A DNA stretch of 64,000 nucleotides, from contig CAJJWN010000011.1 in assembly GCA_905196835.1 (NCBI GenBank), positions 1-64,000 of the forward strand. Direction: 5' to 3'. Source of the DNA: an uncultured Prevotella sp. (GTDB lineage: Bacteria; Bacteroidota; Bacteroidia; Bacteroidales; Bacteroidaceae). A model generated the notes under the pieces. The model ran no database searches. It saw only the letters and a program-made list of their open reading frames with translations, and was not told where the DNA came from. A program made the translations under genes and the position numbers. Shown here one piece after another: positions 15,648-23,880 of this stretch. Positions within the stretch are counted from its first letter, which is position 1. Every line of letters starts with the position of its first letter.

Positions 15648-18647
15648 ATGCAAAACAAAGGAATCGTAATCGTATTGTCAGTTCTTCTGACCCTTGCAAG
15701 CATTTTTTATCTATCGTTCTCCGTGGCTACAAGCTACTATGACGGCCAGGCGGCGAAGATAAAAGACCCTGTGGCTCAGCAGGATTACAAGGACTCCGTG
15801 AAGTACCTTGGCATCTATTCTTACAAGAAGTGCCTTGAGACTCAAATCGGACTCGGCCTTGACCTCAAGGGTGGAATGAACGTGGTGCTCGAGATTTCCG
15901 TGCCCGACGTGGTTGACATGCTTGCCGACCACAAGACGGATGCCGTCTACCGCAAGTCGATGGAGCAGGCAAAGAAAGAGGAGGAGACGAGCCAGAAAGA
16001 TTTTATCTCGCTCTTCATCAAGTATTACAGGCAGAATGCTCCCGGTCACAGACTGGCCGAAATCTTCGCCACACAGCAGCTGAAAGGCAAAGTGAGCACG
16101 CAAAGCACCGACGCGGAAGTAGAGAAAGCCTTGCGCGCCGAGGTGCAGTCGGCCATCGACAACTCGTATATCGTCGTGCGCAACCGTATCGACAAGTTCG
16201 GTGTCGTGCAGCCAAACATACAGAAGCTCGAAGGACAGGAAGGCCGAATAATGGTCGAAATGCCTGGCATCAAGGAGCCGGAGCGCATCCGCAAGCTTCT
16301 CCAGGGCAGCGCAAACCTCGAGTTCTGGGAGACTTTTAATAGCGAAGAAATCACCCCTTACCTTGTTCAGCTCGACCAGATAAAGGCCAACGCCGGCGAG
16401 GAGGCTGACACTACAGCCGTTAAGGATACCGCAGCCGTTGCAGAAAATGCGGCAAAAGATACGGCAGCAAAGCCCAAGTTCCAGCTGAAAAAGGGCGATG
16501 GCACTACTGCAGAGGCTTCAACCTCAAAGACAGACGCGCAAGCCGAGCTGGCGTACAAACAGCATCCGTTGCTCTCACGTTTGCAGACTACGGGGCAGGG
16601 TGCGCTCAGCCTTGTCGGCTACGCCCATGTCCGTGACACCGCCGCGGTGAACAAGATTATCTATTCGGAGGCTGCAAAGCGCATACTTCCTTCCGACGTG
16701 AAGCTGCTTTGGAGTGCAAAGCCGGCCGACGGACTTTCTGCAAAGAACATATTTGAACTGCACGCACTGAAGGTTACGCAAAGCAATGGCCGCGCTCCGC
16801 TTGAGGGTGACGTGATAACCGACGCCCGTGACGACTTCAACCAAATGGGACGTCCCGTCGTAAGCATGTCTATGAACTCTGACGGCGCACGCCGCTGGGC
16901 TTCGCTTACCAAGGCGAATGTCGGCCGTGCAATAGCAATCGTGCTCGACGGAGCCGTTTACAGCGCGCCGCGTGTAAACGGGGAAATAAGCGGAGGAAAC
17001 TCTGAAATAAGCGGAAACTTCACCATCGAGGACACCAAAGACCTTGCCAACACCCTCAAGTCAGGACGTATGCCTGCTCCGGCACGCATCGTCCAGGAGG
17101 ACGTTGTCGGCCCGACACTCGGTGCGCAGTCAATCCAGCAGGGCTTGATTTCGTTCATCATAGCCTTCATCATCCTTATGGTGTACATGGTTGTGCTGTA
17201 CAACTTCATCCCGGGTATGCTGGCTAACATGGCCCTTCTGTTCAACCTGTTCTTCACGTTGGGAATAATGAGCTCGTTCCAGACCGCCCTTACCATGCCG
17301 GGTATTGCCGGTTTGCTGTTGTCGCTGGGTATGGCGGTCGATGCGAACGTGCTGATTTACGAGCGTGCCAAGGAGGAATTGGCCAAGGGTCTCAATGTAA
17401 AGAAGGCAATCGATGCCGGTTATAACAATGCGTTCTCGGCCATCTTCGACTCCAACTTGACATCAATCATCACCGGTGTAATCCTTGCCGTATTCGGCAG
17501 CGGCCCCATCCGAGGCTTCGCCGTTACGCTCATCATAGGTCTGTGCTGCTCGTTCTTCACGGCAGTGTATATGACACGTCTTGTATATGACCGCCAGATG
17601 AAGCGCGACAAATGGCAGGGTCTCACGTTCACTACGGGCTTCTCGCGCAGGTTGCCGCAGAACACAAACTTCAACTTCATGGGCAGCTCCAAGCGTTCGC
17701 TCACCATTTGGGGCATACTTACACTGATATTCGTGCTCAGCTTCCTGTTCAAGGGCTTCAGCAAGAGCATCGACTTCACCGGTGGACGCAACTATGTGCT
17801 GCGCTTCGAGAAACCTGTACAGCCCGAGCAGGTACGCGACGCCCTCGAAGGAGCGTTCGGCGAGTCTACGTTCAGCGCCATTTCTCTTGGTGTTGACGGC
17901 AGGAACATCCGTATAACGACCAACTACAAAATAGAGTCCAACGACCAGAACGTTGATGCCGAGGTAGAGAGCATACTCTTTAATTCGCTCACCAAGGCCG
18001 GGCTTGTTACCCAGACGGACATCTCTAAGTTCCGCAATCCTGACATCCGCGAGGGTGGTTCAATCATAAGCAGTGCCAAGGTAGGCCCGTCAGTGGCAAA
18101 GGACATAACTCAGGGAGCCGTCATCAGTGTGCTCTTGGCGATTGTGGCTATCTTCCTTTACATACTGTTGCGCTTCCGCAACGTGGCTTTCTCTCTCGGC
18201 TCTACCATCGCGCTGGCGTTCGACACGCTGTTCGTGCTCGGTATCTACTCGCTGCTTTGGGGTCTCGTTCCAATGTCGCTCGAGGTCGACCAGACGTTCA
18301 TCGGAGCAATTCTTACCGTCATCGGTTACTCAATCAACGACAAGGTGGTCGTGTTCGACCGTATCCGCGAGAACATGGGCTTGTACACAAAGCGTGACCG
18401 CTGGACTCTGTTCAACGACTCTTTGAACCAGACGCTCGCGCGTACAATCAACACTGGTACGGCTACGCTGCTCGTCCTCATCATCTGCTTCTTCTTCGCA
18501 GGCGAGAGCATCCGCAGCTTCTCGTTGACGATGATACTCGGTATCGTGTTCGGTACGTTCTCGTCAATCTTCATCGCCGCGCCCGTGGCTTATCTCACTC
18601 TTGGCCGCAAGGAGAAGAGCAAGGGCCGCGCGGAAGCCGTGAAGTAA
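15648..18647 (+). CDS. secDF: Protein translocase subunit SecDF (fused)
   Basis: 999 residues from MQNKGIVIVLSVLLTLASIF. The SecD part (to about residue 610) has GLDLKGGMNVVLEI, the P1 periplasmic domain with an Ala/Thr/Lys-rich insertion near residues 245-300, and six helices including LLLSLGMAVDANVLIYERAKEEL. The SecF part follows, with FTGGRNYVLRFEKP and VIGYSINDKVVVFDRIREN. The conserved Asp/Arg residues of the proton path are in these segments. SecDF uses the proton gradient to pull exported proteins through SecYEG. The fusion is normal in Bacteroidota. A strong terminator follows. Confidence 0.96.
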   Translation: MQNKGIVIVLSVLLTLASIFYLSFSVATSYYDGQAAKIKDPVAQQDYKDSVKYLGIYSYKKCLETQIGLGLDLKGGMNVVLEISVPDVVDMLADHKTDAVYRKSMEQAKKEEETSQKDFISLFIKYYRQNAPGHRLAEIFATQQLKGKVSTQSTDAEVEKALRAEVQSAIDNSYIVVRNRIDKFGVVQPNIQKLEGQEGRIMVEMPGIKEPERIRKLLQGSANLEFWETFNSEEITPYLVQLDQIKANAGEEADTTAVKDTAAVAENAAKDTAAKPKFQLKKGDGTTAEASTSKTDAQAELAYKQHPLLSRLQTTGQGALSLVGYAHVRDTAAVNKIIYSEAAKRILPSDVKLLWSAKPADGLSAKNIFELHALKVTQSNGRAPLEGDVITDARDDFNQMGRPVVSMSMNSDGARRWASLTKANVGRAIAIVLDGAVYSAPRVNGEISGGNSEISGNFTIEDTKDLANTLKSGRMPAPARIVQEDVVGPTLGAQSIQQGLISFIIAFIILMVYMVVLYNFIPGMLANMALLFNLFFTLGIMSSFQTALTMPGIAGLLLSLGMAVDANVLIYERAKEELAKGLNVKKAIDAGYNNAFSAIFDSNLTSIITGVILAVFGSGPIRGFAVTLIIGLCCSFFTAVYMTRLVYDRQMKRDKWQGLTFTTGFSRRLPQNTNFNFMGSSKRSLTIWGILTLIFVLSFLFKGFSKSIDFTGGRNYVLRFEKPVQPEQVRDALEGAFGESTFSAISLGVDGRNIRITTNYKIESNDQNVDAEVESILFNSLTKAGLVTQTDISKFRNPDIREGGSIISSAKVGPSVAKDITQGAVISVLLAIVAIFLYILLRFRNVAFSLGSTIALAFDTLFVLGIYSLLWGLVPMSLEVDQTFIGAILTVIGYSINDKVVVFDRIRENMGLYTKRDRWTLFNDSLNQTLARTINTGTATLLVLIICFFFAGESIRSFSLTMILGIVFGTFSSIFIAAPVAYLTLGRKEKSKGRAEAVK

Positions 18648-18680
18648 CATTTTGTGTCAAAAATATTTCCGAATATTCAT

Positions 18681-18719
18681 CCGGAGGGGAGGGCGTGCAG
18701 CCTTCCCCTCCGTTTTTTT
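18681..18719 (+). terminator. Terminator of secDF
   Basis: A GC-rich hairpin, GGAGGGGA...TTCCCCTCC with a GGCnnnnnGCC inner stem, followed by seven T residues, 33 bases after the secDF stop. Confidence 0.85.
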
Positions 18720-19011
18720 ATGCCTTTTGCCGTGGCCTGGCGTGCGAAATGTGTTGTATCAGAGGCAGGTGTGTTGCATACCATGCAAACGGGTGGGCGC
18801 TTTCATCGTCATTGAGCAAACTTTACATCATACACGTGTTATCGTGCCGAGATGCAAAATGCGGTTCATCCGCAGTTTTAGGTGTATGGTGTATAGGTGC
18901 ATATCCCGTCCCCGAAGGGGTAAAACCGCTTCGCGGAAATTAACAATTAACAATGAAAAATTAAACTGTATTGTAAGTACTTGAGGTTTACTCTCGTCCC
19001 CGAAGGGGGTG
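18720..19011. other. Intergenic stretch without a gene
   Basis: I see no convincing open frame. It contains short hairpins GTCCCCGAAGGGG near 18909 and 18996, a GAACCGCTTCGCGG-like motif and a brief AATTAACAATTAAC period-7 tract near 18940, all repeat debris next to the inverted repeat that follows. Confidence 0.4.
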
Positions 19012-19192
19012 AACTATGCTTAACCGCATGTGGAGCGACCGTAGGGAACGGAACTTGCGGTAAGTCAAAACTAACCCGCCCGTCCTCGGAGAGGGCGAAT
19101 ATCAGCCTGCCGTTCGCCCTCTTCGAGGACGATGTTATTGGTATATACCTACCGCAAGTTCCGCTTTGCTCCACATGCGGTTAAGCATAGTT
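19012..19192. repeat. 181-bp nested inverted repeat
   Basis: Outer arms 19012-19036 and 19168-19192 are exact complements (AACTATGCTTAACCGCATG...). Middle arms 19049-19062 and 19150-19163 repeat GGAACTTGCGGTA inverted. An inner hairpin 19081-19131 pairs CGTCCTCGGAGAGGGCGAA with its near-complement. Three nested stems in a non-coding unit suggest a structured RNA or a MITE. Confidence 0.8.
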
Positions 19193-19252
19193 GGACCTCT
19201 TCGAGGCCCTATGTATGTTATAACTCATACACCGGAACTCGGGTGAACCACA

Positions 19253-19355
19253 AAAGGCCGCCTTTCACACGCTGAAAGGCGGCCTTTTGCCGTGCGTTTT
19301 GCGGCCTTTTGCAGGGCGAAAGGCCGTGTTTTGCAAGCTGGTTGTCAGCGAGCTA
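19253..19355 (-). repeat. 80-bp quadruple-palindrome element overlapping the flippase stop
   Basis: Cores at 19253-19266, 19275-19288, 19297-19310 and 19319-19332; cores 1 and 2 are complements. The box CTGGTTGTCAG (19338-19348) continues CGAGCTA, whose last three bases are the flippase stop (TAG on the minus strand). Confidence 0.85.
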
Positions 19356-20843
19356 TTTTTTGTGCAGCTTTTGTTTGATGCGTTCCAGGAGTGATGTGTT
19401 CTTTTGAATGGCATATAACGATACGGCCATACTTGCAAGGAAGGTCGCAAGTCCGAGCGTTATGCGTAGCGCGGTGGTGGCTGCAAATGTAGCCATGTAT
19501 GCCGCCGCGCCTATGGAGAAGTGCAGTATGGAGTAGATGACTGCCTGGCGCGACAGCCTGTAACGGTATCTTATGTGGGCGTAAAGGTATATTACGAGCA
19601 TGTCGAAGACGTTTGCCAGCATCAGTGCGACGCCCGCACCCGTCAGTCCCCAACGGTCGAAGCAGCAGAAGGTGAACACAATCAATGCTGCGGCCGACAA
19701 TCCTTCTGTCACGAGAAAGGCCGTCGAGTGGCTTTTTGCGAGCGTTATGTACGTTATCGGCAGCAGTACGGCGCGTGCGTACATGCCGAGTACCGCCGCC
19801 TGTGCCATGCCCGTTACGGGCGTGAACTTGCCGCTGTACAGCAGCGGTATGAGCCAGGGCAGGGCCGCGAGCATGAACGTCAGCATCGGAGCGATGATGA
19901 GCAGCGTCACTTCTATTTGCCTGTTGGCCGCCGTGTTGACGGCCTCGGTGTCGTGGTTGACGGCCGATAGGCGCGGAAAATAGTCGGTCTCCATCGCCGT
20001 GAACACCATTCCGGCATATGTTACGGTGAGTATGTAGCCGGCGTTGTACAAGCCTACGGTGTCAAGTCCGCCCGCCGTGTTGAGGAACGAGCGCACTATC
20101 ATCTCGGCTCCGCTGCCGAACACGCCCGACATTATGAACGCCAGCCCCAAGCGCACCATGTCTGTTCCCTCGCCAAGAGTGCGCCGCGCGCCGCGCAGCG
20201 AGAGCGGATACAGGCGCAGCGAGAAGCGCGCCGTAACGCCGAGGGCGGCCAGTGCGGTGAGCGTTATTACGGGTATTATGCCGCCGACGCCCATCAGCAG
20301 GTATGTGGGTACAGTCACGACGAGCGACATTACGACCAGCATCACCTGCGTCTTGGCCAGCTCGCGCAGGCGGCGCGCGCCTTTCAGTATTGCCGTTTCG
20401 CCGCCCGTCAGCGCCATCGCGGCCACGGTAGGCGCGAGTGCCATTACCTGCCATGCGTGTCCTTCGCTGCCGAAGGCGTACCCGGCGAGCAGTGGTGCGG
20501 CCCCCATGCACACCGCCGCGCCTGCCAGGGCGGCCACAATGCTCCACGAGCGGACGGTCTTCACGTATGCCGCTATGCGCCGTTGGTCGCCGCTGTCAAA
20601 GATTTCCGACAGGTGCCTTACCGCGCTGAACGATATTCCGAGGTTGGTTGCCTGCGACACGAAGTTGACTATTGTGTTCAGCAGCGACGCCAGTCCCATG
20701 CCCGCCGGTCCTAGTATGAGGGCCACGAGCTTGCTGCGCACAAGGCCGATGAGTATGTTCAGGCCTTGCACGCCGCCGAAGATGCCCGTATATTTAAGCA
20801 CATGGGCGTAGCCGTTCTGCTTGTTTTCCGCGCTGTCCATCAA
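19353..20843 (-). CDS. O-antigen/oligosaccharide flippase (Wzx-like)
   Basis: 496 residues, almost wholly hydrophobic, with about 12-14 transmembrane helices of the MATE/MVF superfamily. The opening YTGIFGGVQGLNILIGLVRSKLVALILGPAGMGLASL and SQATNLGISFSAVRHLSE are typical of O-antigen translocases of the WzxE type. It would flip lipid-linked oligosaccharides across the inner membrane. No glycosyltransferases are nearby, so the glycan is unknown. MMDSAENKQNG gives two adjacent possible start codons. The gene ends inside a palindrome-element box. Confidence 0.87.
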   Translation of the reverse strand: MMDSAENKQNGYAHVLKYTGIFGGVQGLNILIGLVRSKLVALILGPAGMGLASLLNTIVNFVSQATNLGISFSAVRHLSEIFDSGDQRRIAAYVKTVRSWSIVAALAGAAVCMGAAPLLAGYAFGSEGHAWQVMALAPTVAAMALTGGETAILKGARRLRELAKTQVMLVVMSLVVTVPTYLLMGVGGIIPVITLTALAALGVTARFSLRLYPLSLRGARRTLGEGTDMVRLGLAFIMSGVFGSGAEMIVRSFLNTAGGLDTVGLYNAGYILTVTYAGMVFTAMETDYFPRLSAVNHDTEAVNTAANRQIEVTLLIIAPMLTFMLAALPWLIPLLYSGKFTPVTGMAQAAVLGMYARAVLLPITYITLAKSHSTAFLVTEGLSAAALIVFTFCCFDRWGLTGAGVALMLANVFDMLVIYLYAHIRYRYRLSRQAVIYSILHFSIGAAAYMATFAATTALRITLGLATFLASMAVSLYAIQKNTSLLERIKQKLHKK

Positions 20844-20962
20844 TGATATAAACGGCGTACGGGTGGTTTTATTACACCGTTTGGCGGCAACTTTCCGCGT
20901 CCATAATGTCGTTTAGGCATGAAAATCATTATACTTTTGTTCTTCGGAAGGCTTTTTTATGC

Positions 20963-20970
20963 TATCTTTG
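20963..20970 (+). promoter_or_regulatory. -7 box of the histidine kinase gene
   Basis: TATCTTTG, 28 bases before the ATG at 20998. A TTTG at 20936-20939 is 23 bases upstream, slightly wide. The upstream Met at 20959 precedes this box and is therefore unlikely to be used. Confidence 0.5.
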
Positions 20971-20997
20971 CATAGTGAACCTAATACTTTATCTTGC

Positions 20998-22752
20998 ATG
21001 AAGACATTGAAAACGCTGTTATTCTTACTTTCAGTCATGGCCTTTTCTGCTGCATACGGCAGTGAGACGCTTGACGCCTTGCGGCAGAAAGCCGACGCGC
21101 TTCACGCCGAGGGAAAGAACGATTCGGCCGTAATCGTGGCCGAGAAGGCGCTTGCCGAGGCTGTAAGCCGTGGCGACACTACGGCCATTGTGGGCGTAAA
21201 CTCGTCGCTCGGGGTGTACCTCCGCACGATGGGAAAGCTCGACGAAGCCCTTGAACGCTACGGCGAGGCAATGAAGCTGTGCACCACCGAGGCCTACAAG
21301 CGCCGCGCCGGGGAAGACGCGCGGCAGGAAGCGGCCGTGCTGTACCTCAACCTTGCCACCCTGCATGTAGACATGCAGCACAAGGAGCAGGCGGCGTATT
21401 ACGCGCGGATGTGCGCCGACTGGGCCGGGCGTTGCGCCGACAAGGAGTTTAAGGCGCAGGTCATGGCGCAGGACGGACTGGTGTTCCTCATGTGCGGCGA
21501 CAACAAGCAGGCCGCCCGTCTGCTCTCCGAGGCCTACGGCTATGCCGTTGATGTGAAGCAGTATGACTCGGCCTTGAGCGCCGCGGCATACATGGTGGCC
21601 GTGGCCGACCGCCTGAACGACAAGGCCGCCGACCGCCTCTGGCGCAGCCGTTGCCGTGAACTTGAGGGCAAGGTCGGCAGCTCGATGTCGCTCATAGCTT
21701 ATTACCAGATACTCTGCGGCCTGGAGATGAACCACGAAAACTGGAACGCCGCCATCGCCTTGTTTGACAAAATACTCTCTGTCAAAGGCGTTGACAAGAT
21801 GCCGTTCGTGGTCTACGACTGCTACAATAACATGCACGACGCATGGGCGAAGCTAGGCCAGTGGCGCAAGGCTTACGACTGCCTAGGACGCGCCACGGCG
21901 TTGAAGGACAGCCTCTTCGAGGCCGAAAAGGCCGAGAGCCTACGCGACCTGACCGTGAAATACCAGGCCAAGGAGAAGGAGCTTGCCCTCGCCCGTAGTG
22001 AAACAACACTCGCCAAGACGCGCATGTACATTGCCGTGGGCGCGCTGGCGGTGCTCGTCTGCGCCGTGCTGGTGTCGCTTTACGTCCAAGGGCAGCGGCG
22101 CAAGCTTAAGGAGAGCGAGGCGGAGTTCGCCCGGTTGAAGGCCGACACCGACCGCCGTCTTACCCAACGCTACATCGACGGGCTTGAAAGCGAGCGCGGC
22201 CGCCTGGCCAAAGAATTGCACGACGGCGTGTGCAACGACCTCTACACGGTGCAGCTGCGCATGGCACAGGGGGCGTGCGACATGGCCGAACAGGCCCGCA
22301 TGATTTCAGCCTGCCGCGACCAGGTGCGCCGCGTGTCGCACGAGCTTATGCCGCCGGAGTTCAACTATGCCGACATCTGCATGGTAATCGACGACTATCT
22401 GCAACGCGCAGGCGAGGCCGCAGGCTGCGTTGTGTCGTTCACCGCGACGCCCGACGGGGCCGACTGGGACGCCATTCCCGACGCCACAGCCCTTGAGATG
22501 TACCGCATTGTGCAGGAAGCCGTGGGCAACGCCATGAAGCATTCGGGGGCGACGGAGGTTGACGTGTGCCTCGACATGCCCCGTGACGGCCTTACACTGA
22601 CCGTCACCGACAACGGTACGCCTGACGGCCGGCCGGGCACAGGCATAGGCCGGCGCACCATGCGGCAGCGCGCCGAGGCCGCCGGTGGCCGTCTTACTAT
22701 GGAAAGGAAGGATGGAAAAACCATAGTTCAATTCATAATTCACAATGCATAA
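20998..22752 (+). CDS. TPR-containing sensor histidine kinase (HisKA_3 type)
   Basis: 584 residues from MKTLKTLLFLLSVMAFSAAYG, a signal peptide. A periplasmic region of about 300 residues has degenerate tetratricopeptide repeats (AEKALAEAVSRGDT, LATLHVDMQHKEQAAYYA). One transmembrane helix lies near residues 344-364, then a coiled coil, then the NarL-type dimerisation motif ELHDGVCNDLYTVQ with the phospho-acceptor His408, and an HATPase domain (QEAVGNAMKHSGATEV, DNGTPDGRPGTGIG). It probably phosphorylates the LuxR-type regulator encoded 182 bases downstream. The last six residues (FIIHNA) and the stop codon are coded by a period-7 repeat. Confidence 0.9.
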   Translation: MKTLKTLLFLLSVMAFSAAYGSETLDALRQKADALHAEGKNDSAVIVAEKALAEAVSRGDTTAIVGVNSSLGVYLRTMGKLDEALERYGEAMKLCTTEAYKRRAGEDARQEAAVLYLNLATLHVDMQHKEQAAYYARMCADWAGRCADKEFKAQVMAQDGLVFLMCGDNKQAARLLSEAYGYAVDVKQYDSALSAAAYMVAVADRLNDKAADRLWRSRCRELEGKVGSSMSLIAYYQILCGLEMNHENWNAAIALFDKILSVKGVDKMPFVVYDCYNNMHDAWAKLGQWRKAYDCLGRATALKDSLFEAEKAESLRDLTVKYQAKEKELALARSETTLAKTRMYIAVGALAVLVCAVLVSLYVQGQRRKLKESEAEFARLKADTDRRLTQRYIDGLESERGRLAKELHDGVCNDLYTVQLRMAQGACDMAEQARMISACRDQVRRVSHELMPPEFNYADICMVIDDYLQRAGEAAGCVVSFTATPDGADWDAIPDATALEMYRIVQEAVGNAMKHSGATEVDVCLDMPRDGLTLTVTDNGTPDGRPGTGIGRRTMRQRAEAAGGRLTMERKDGKTIVQFIIHNA

Positions 22753-22875
22753 TTCATAATTGGCTGCGCGTTGTGTTCGGTTGCAAAGCACCACAATTAT
22801 GAATTGTGCATTGTGAATTATGAATTACAACGCGCAGCCAATTATGAATTATGCATTGTGAATTATGAATTGAAC
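22735..22875. repeat. Period-7 inverted repeat between kinase and regulator
   Basis: ATTCATA/ATTCACA heptads begin inside the kinase C-terminus and are mirrored by GAATTAT/GAATTGT heptads to 22873. An inner stem GGCTGCGCGTTGT...ACAACGCGCAGCC lies at about 22762 and 22827. The two genes are separated almost entirely by this structure. Confidence 0.8.
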
Positions 22876-22899
22876 AACGAAAACCACGGATTTCCGTTA

Positions 22900-22929
22900 T
22901 TGCGATTATGAATGTATGGTATAATTTTG
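22900..22929 (+). promoter_or_regulatory. Promoter abutting the response regulator start
   Basis: TTG (22900-22902), 19 bases, TAATTTTG (22922-22929). The predicted start site is at about 22934-22935, the A of the ATG, so the mRNA would be leaderless. Confidence 0.6.
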
Positions 22930-22934
22930 CCCCG

Positions 22935-23612
22935 ATGAACGAGGCGCAAAAATATATATTGCAAGACCTGTCTGTGGCCATTGCAGACGACCATGTGCTC
23001 ATACTCGAAGGTTTTAAGAGCCTGATGGAGGGTTGCGGCGTGCATAATGTAGAGACATTCAGCCGCGCGGCCGACCTGATACGCATTCTTCCGTCACGGC
23101 ATTTCGACGTTTACATAATAGACATAGGTATGCCCGACATCGACGGCTTCGAGCTTGTAGACAGCATAAGGTGCGCCCATGCCGACGCACGCATCATCGT
23201 CAACACCATACACGAGGAGATATGGCTGCTGCGCCGGATGCTCGACAAGGACGTGAACGCCATCATGCTGAAGTCAACCGACTTCATGCAGATGATTGAA
23301 GCGATAACGGCTGTGGTAAGCGGAGAGCAGTATCTGTGCCCCGGACTGAAGAAGAAGCTATCCGGAAGCAAGCGGCGCATGGAGCATCCGTCGGAGCGTG
23401 AGATTGAGATACTTAAGGCGTTGGCCGGCGGGCATACGTCTAAGGAGATTGCGTCGATGCTCTTCATATCGGAGAACACGGTCGAGACGCACCGCAAGAG
23501 GCTCTTCGCCAAGCTCGGAGCGCGCAACATGGCCGACCTGATAGTGCGTGCCGTGGCTCGCGGATACATAAACGCGTCGGAGATAGCGGCCGACGGCGAA
23601 ACCGTGAAATGA
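22935..23612 (+). CDS. LuxR/NarL-family response regulator
   Basis: 225 residues from MNEAQKYIL. The receiver domain has the acidic pair in VAIADDHVLILEGF and the phospho-acceptor Asp in DVYIIDIGMPDIDG; the C-terminal helix-turn-helix reads LKALAGGHTSKEIASMLFISENTVETHRKRLFAKLGA, typical of LuxR/NarL proteins. An earlier Met at 22908 lies upstream of the -7 box, so the start at 22935 is preferred. It is the natural partner of the kinase just upstream, with possible independent transcription. Confidence 0.9.
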   Translation: MNEAQKYILQDLSVAIADDHVLILEGFKSLMEGCGVHNVETFSRAADLIRILPSRHFDVYIIDIGMPDIDGFELVDSIRCAHADARIIVNTIHEEIWLLRRMLDKDVNAIMLKSTDFMQMIEAITAVVSGEQYLCPGLKKKLSGSKRRMEHPSEREIEILKALAGGHTSKEIASMLFISENTVETHRKRLFAKLGARNMADLIVRAVARGYINASEIAADGETVK

Positions 23613-23640
23613 AACAATACCGACCGTGGAAACATACCTG

Positions 23641-23676
23641 AAAGGCCGTCCAAACGCACCGTTTGGACGGCCTTTT
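23641..23676 (+). terminator. Terminator of the response regulator gene
   Basis: A 16-bp perfect stem (AAAGGCCGTCCAAACG with a 3-base loop and its complement) followed by a short T run, 28 bases after the stop. Its base, AAAGGCCGTC, resembles the palindrome-element core. Confidence 0.7.
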
Positions 23677-23711
23677 CACATCGTTTCAACGGCTCTTTCT
23701 TGCCGCTTGCG

Positions 23712-23818
23712 TAACATGTTGGTATTCAGTGCTTTACAAAAGGCCGTCTTTCGCAATGCGAAAGGCGGCCTTTTAGCGTGTGAAAGACGGCCTTTCGGAA
23801 GGTGAAAGGCCGCCTTTT
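23712..23818 (+). repeat. 80-bp quadruple-palindrome element
   Basis: Box TAACATGTTGGTATTCAG starts at 23712; 9 bases after it the cores lie at 23739-23752, 23761-23774, 23783-23796 and 23805-23818. Cores 1 and 3 are complements and so are 2 and 4. Confidence 0.88.
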
Positions 23819-23843
23819 GCAAAACCATTTGCCTTTGGCAAAA

Positions 23844-23875
23844 TTTGCAGGGCTGGCTTGTTTTCATTAATTTTG
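23844..23875 (+). promoter_or_regulatory. Promoter abutting the papain-fold lipoprotein start
   Basis: TTTG (23844-23847), 20 bases, TAATTTTG (23868-23875), a full consensus match. The ATG at 23881 is five bases beyond the -7 box, so the predicted transcript starts at or next to the ATG. Confidence 0.7.
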
Positions 23876-23880
23876 CGGCC

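Noticed and set aside
23739..23818. CRISPR array
   Set aside because: The 80-bp elements have regularly spaced similar units, but units are 14-base palindromes, spacers are only 8 bases, the count is always four and no cas gene is present.
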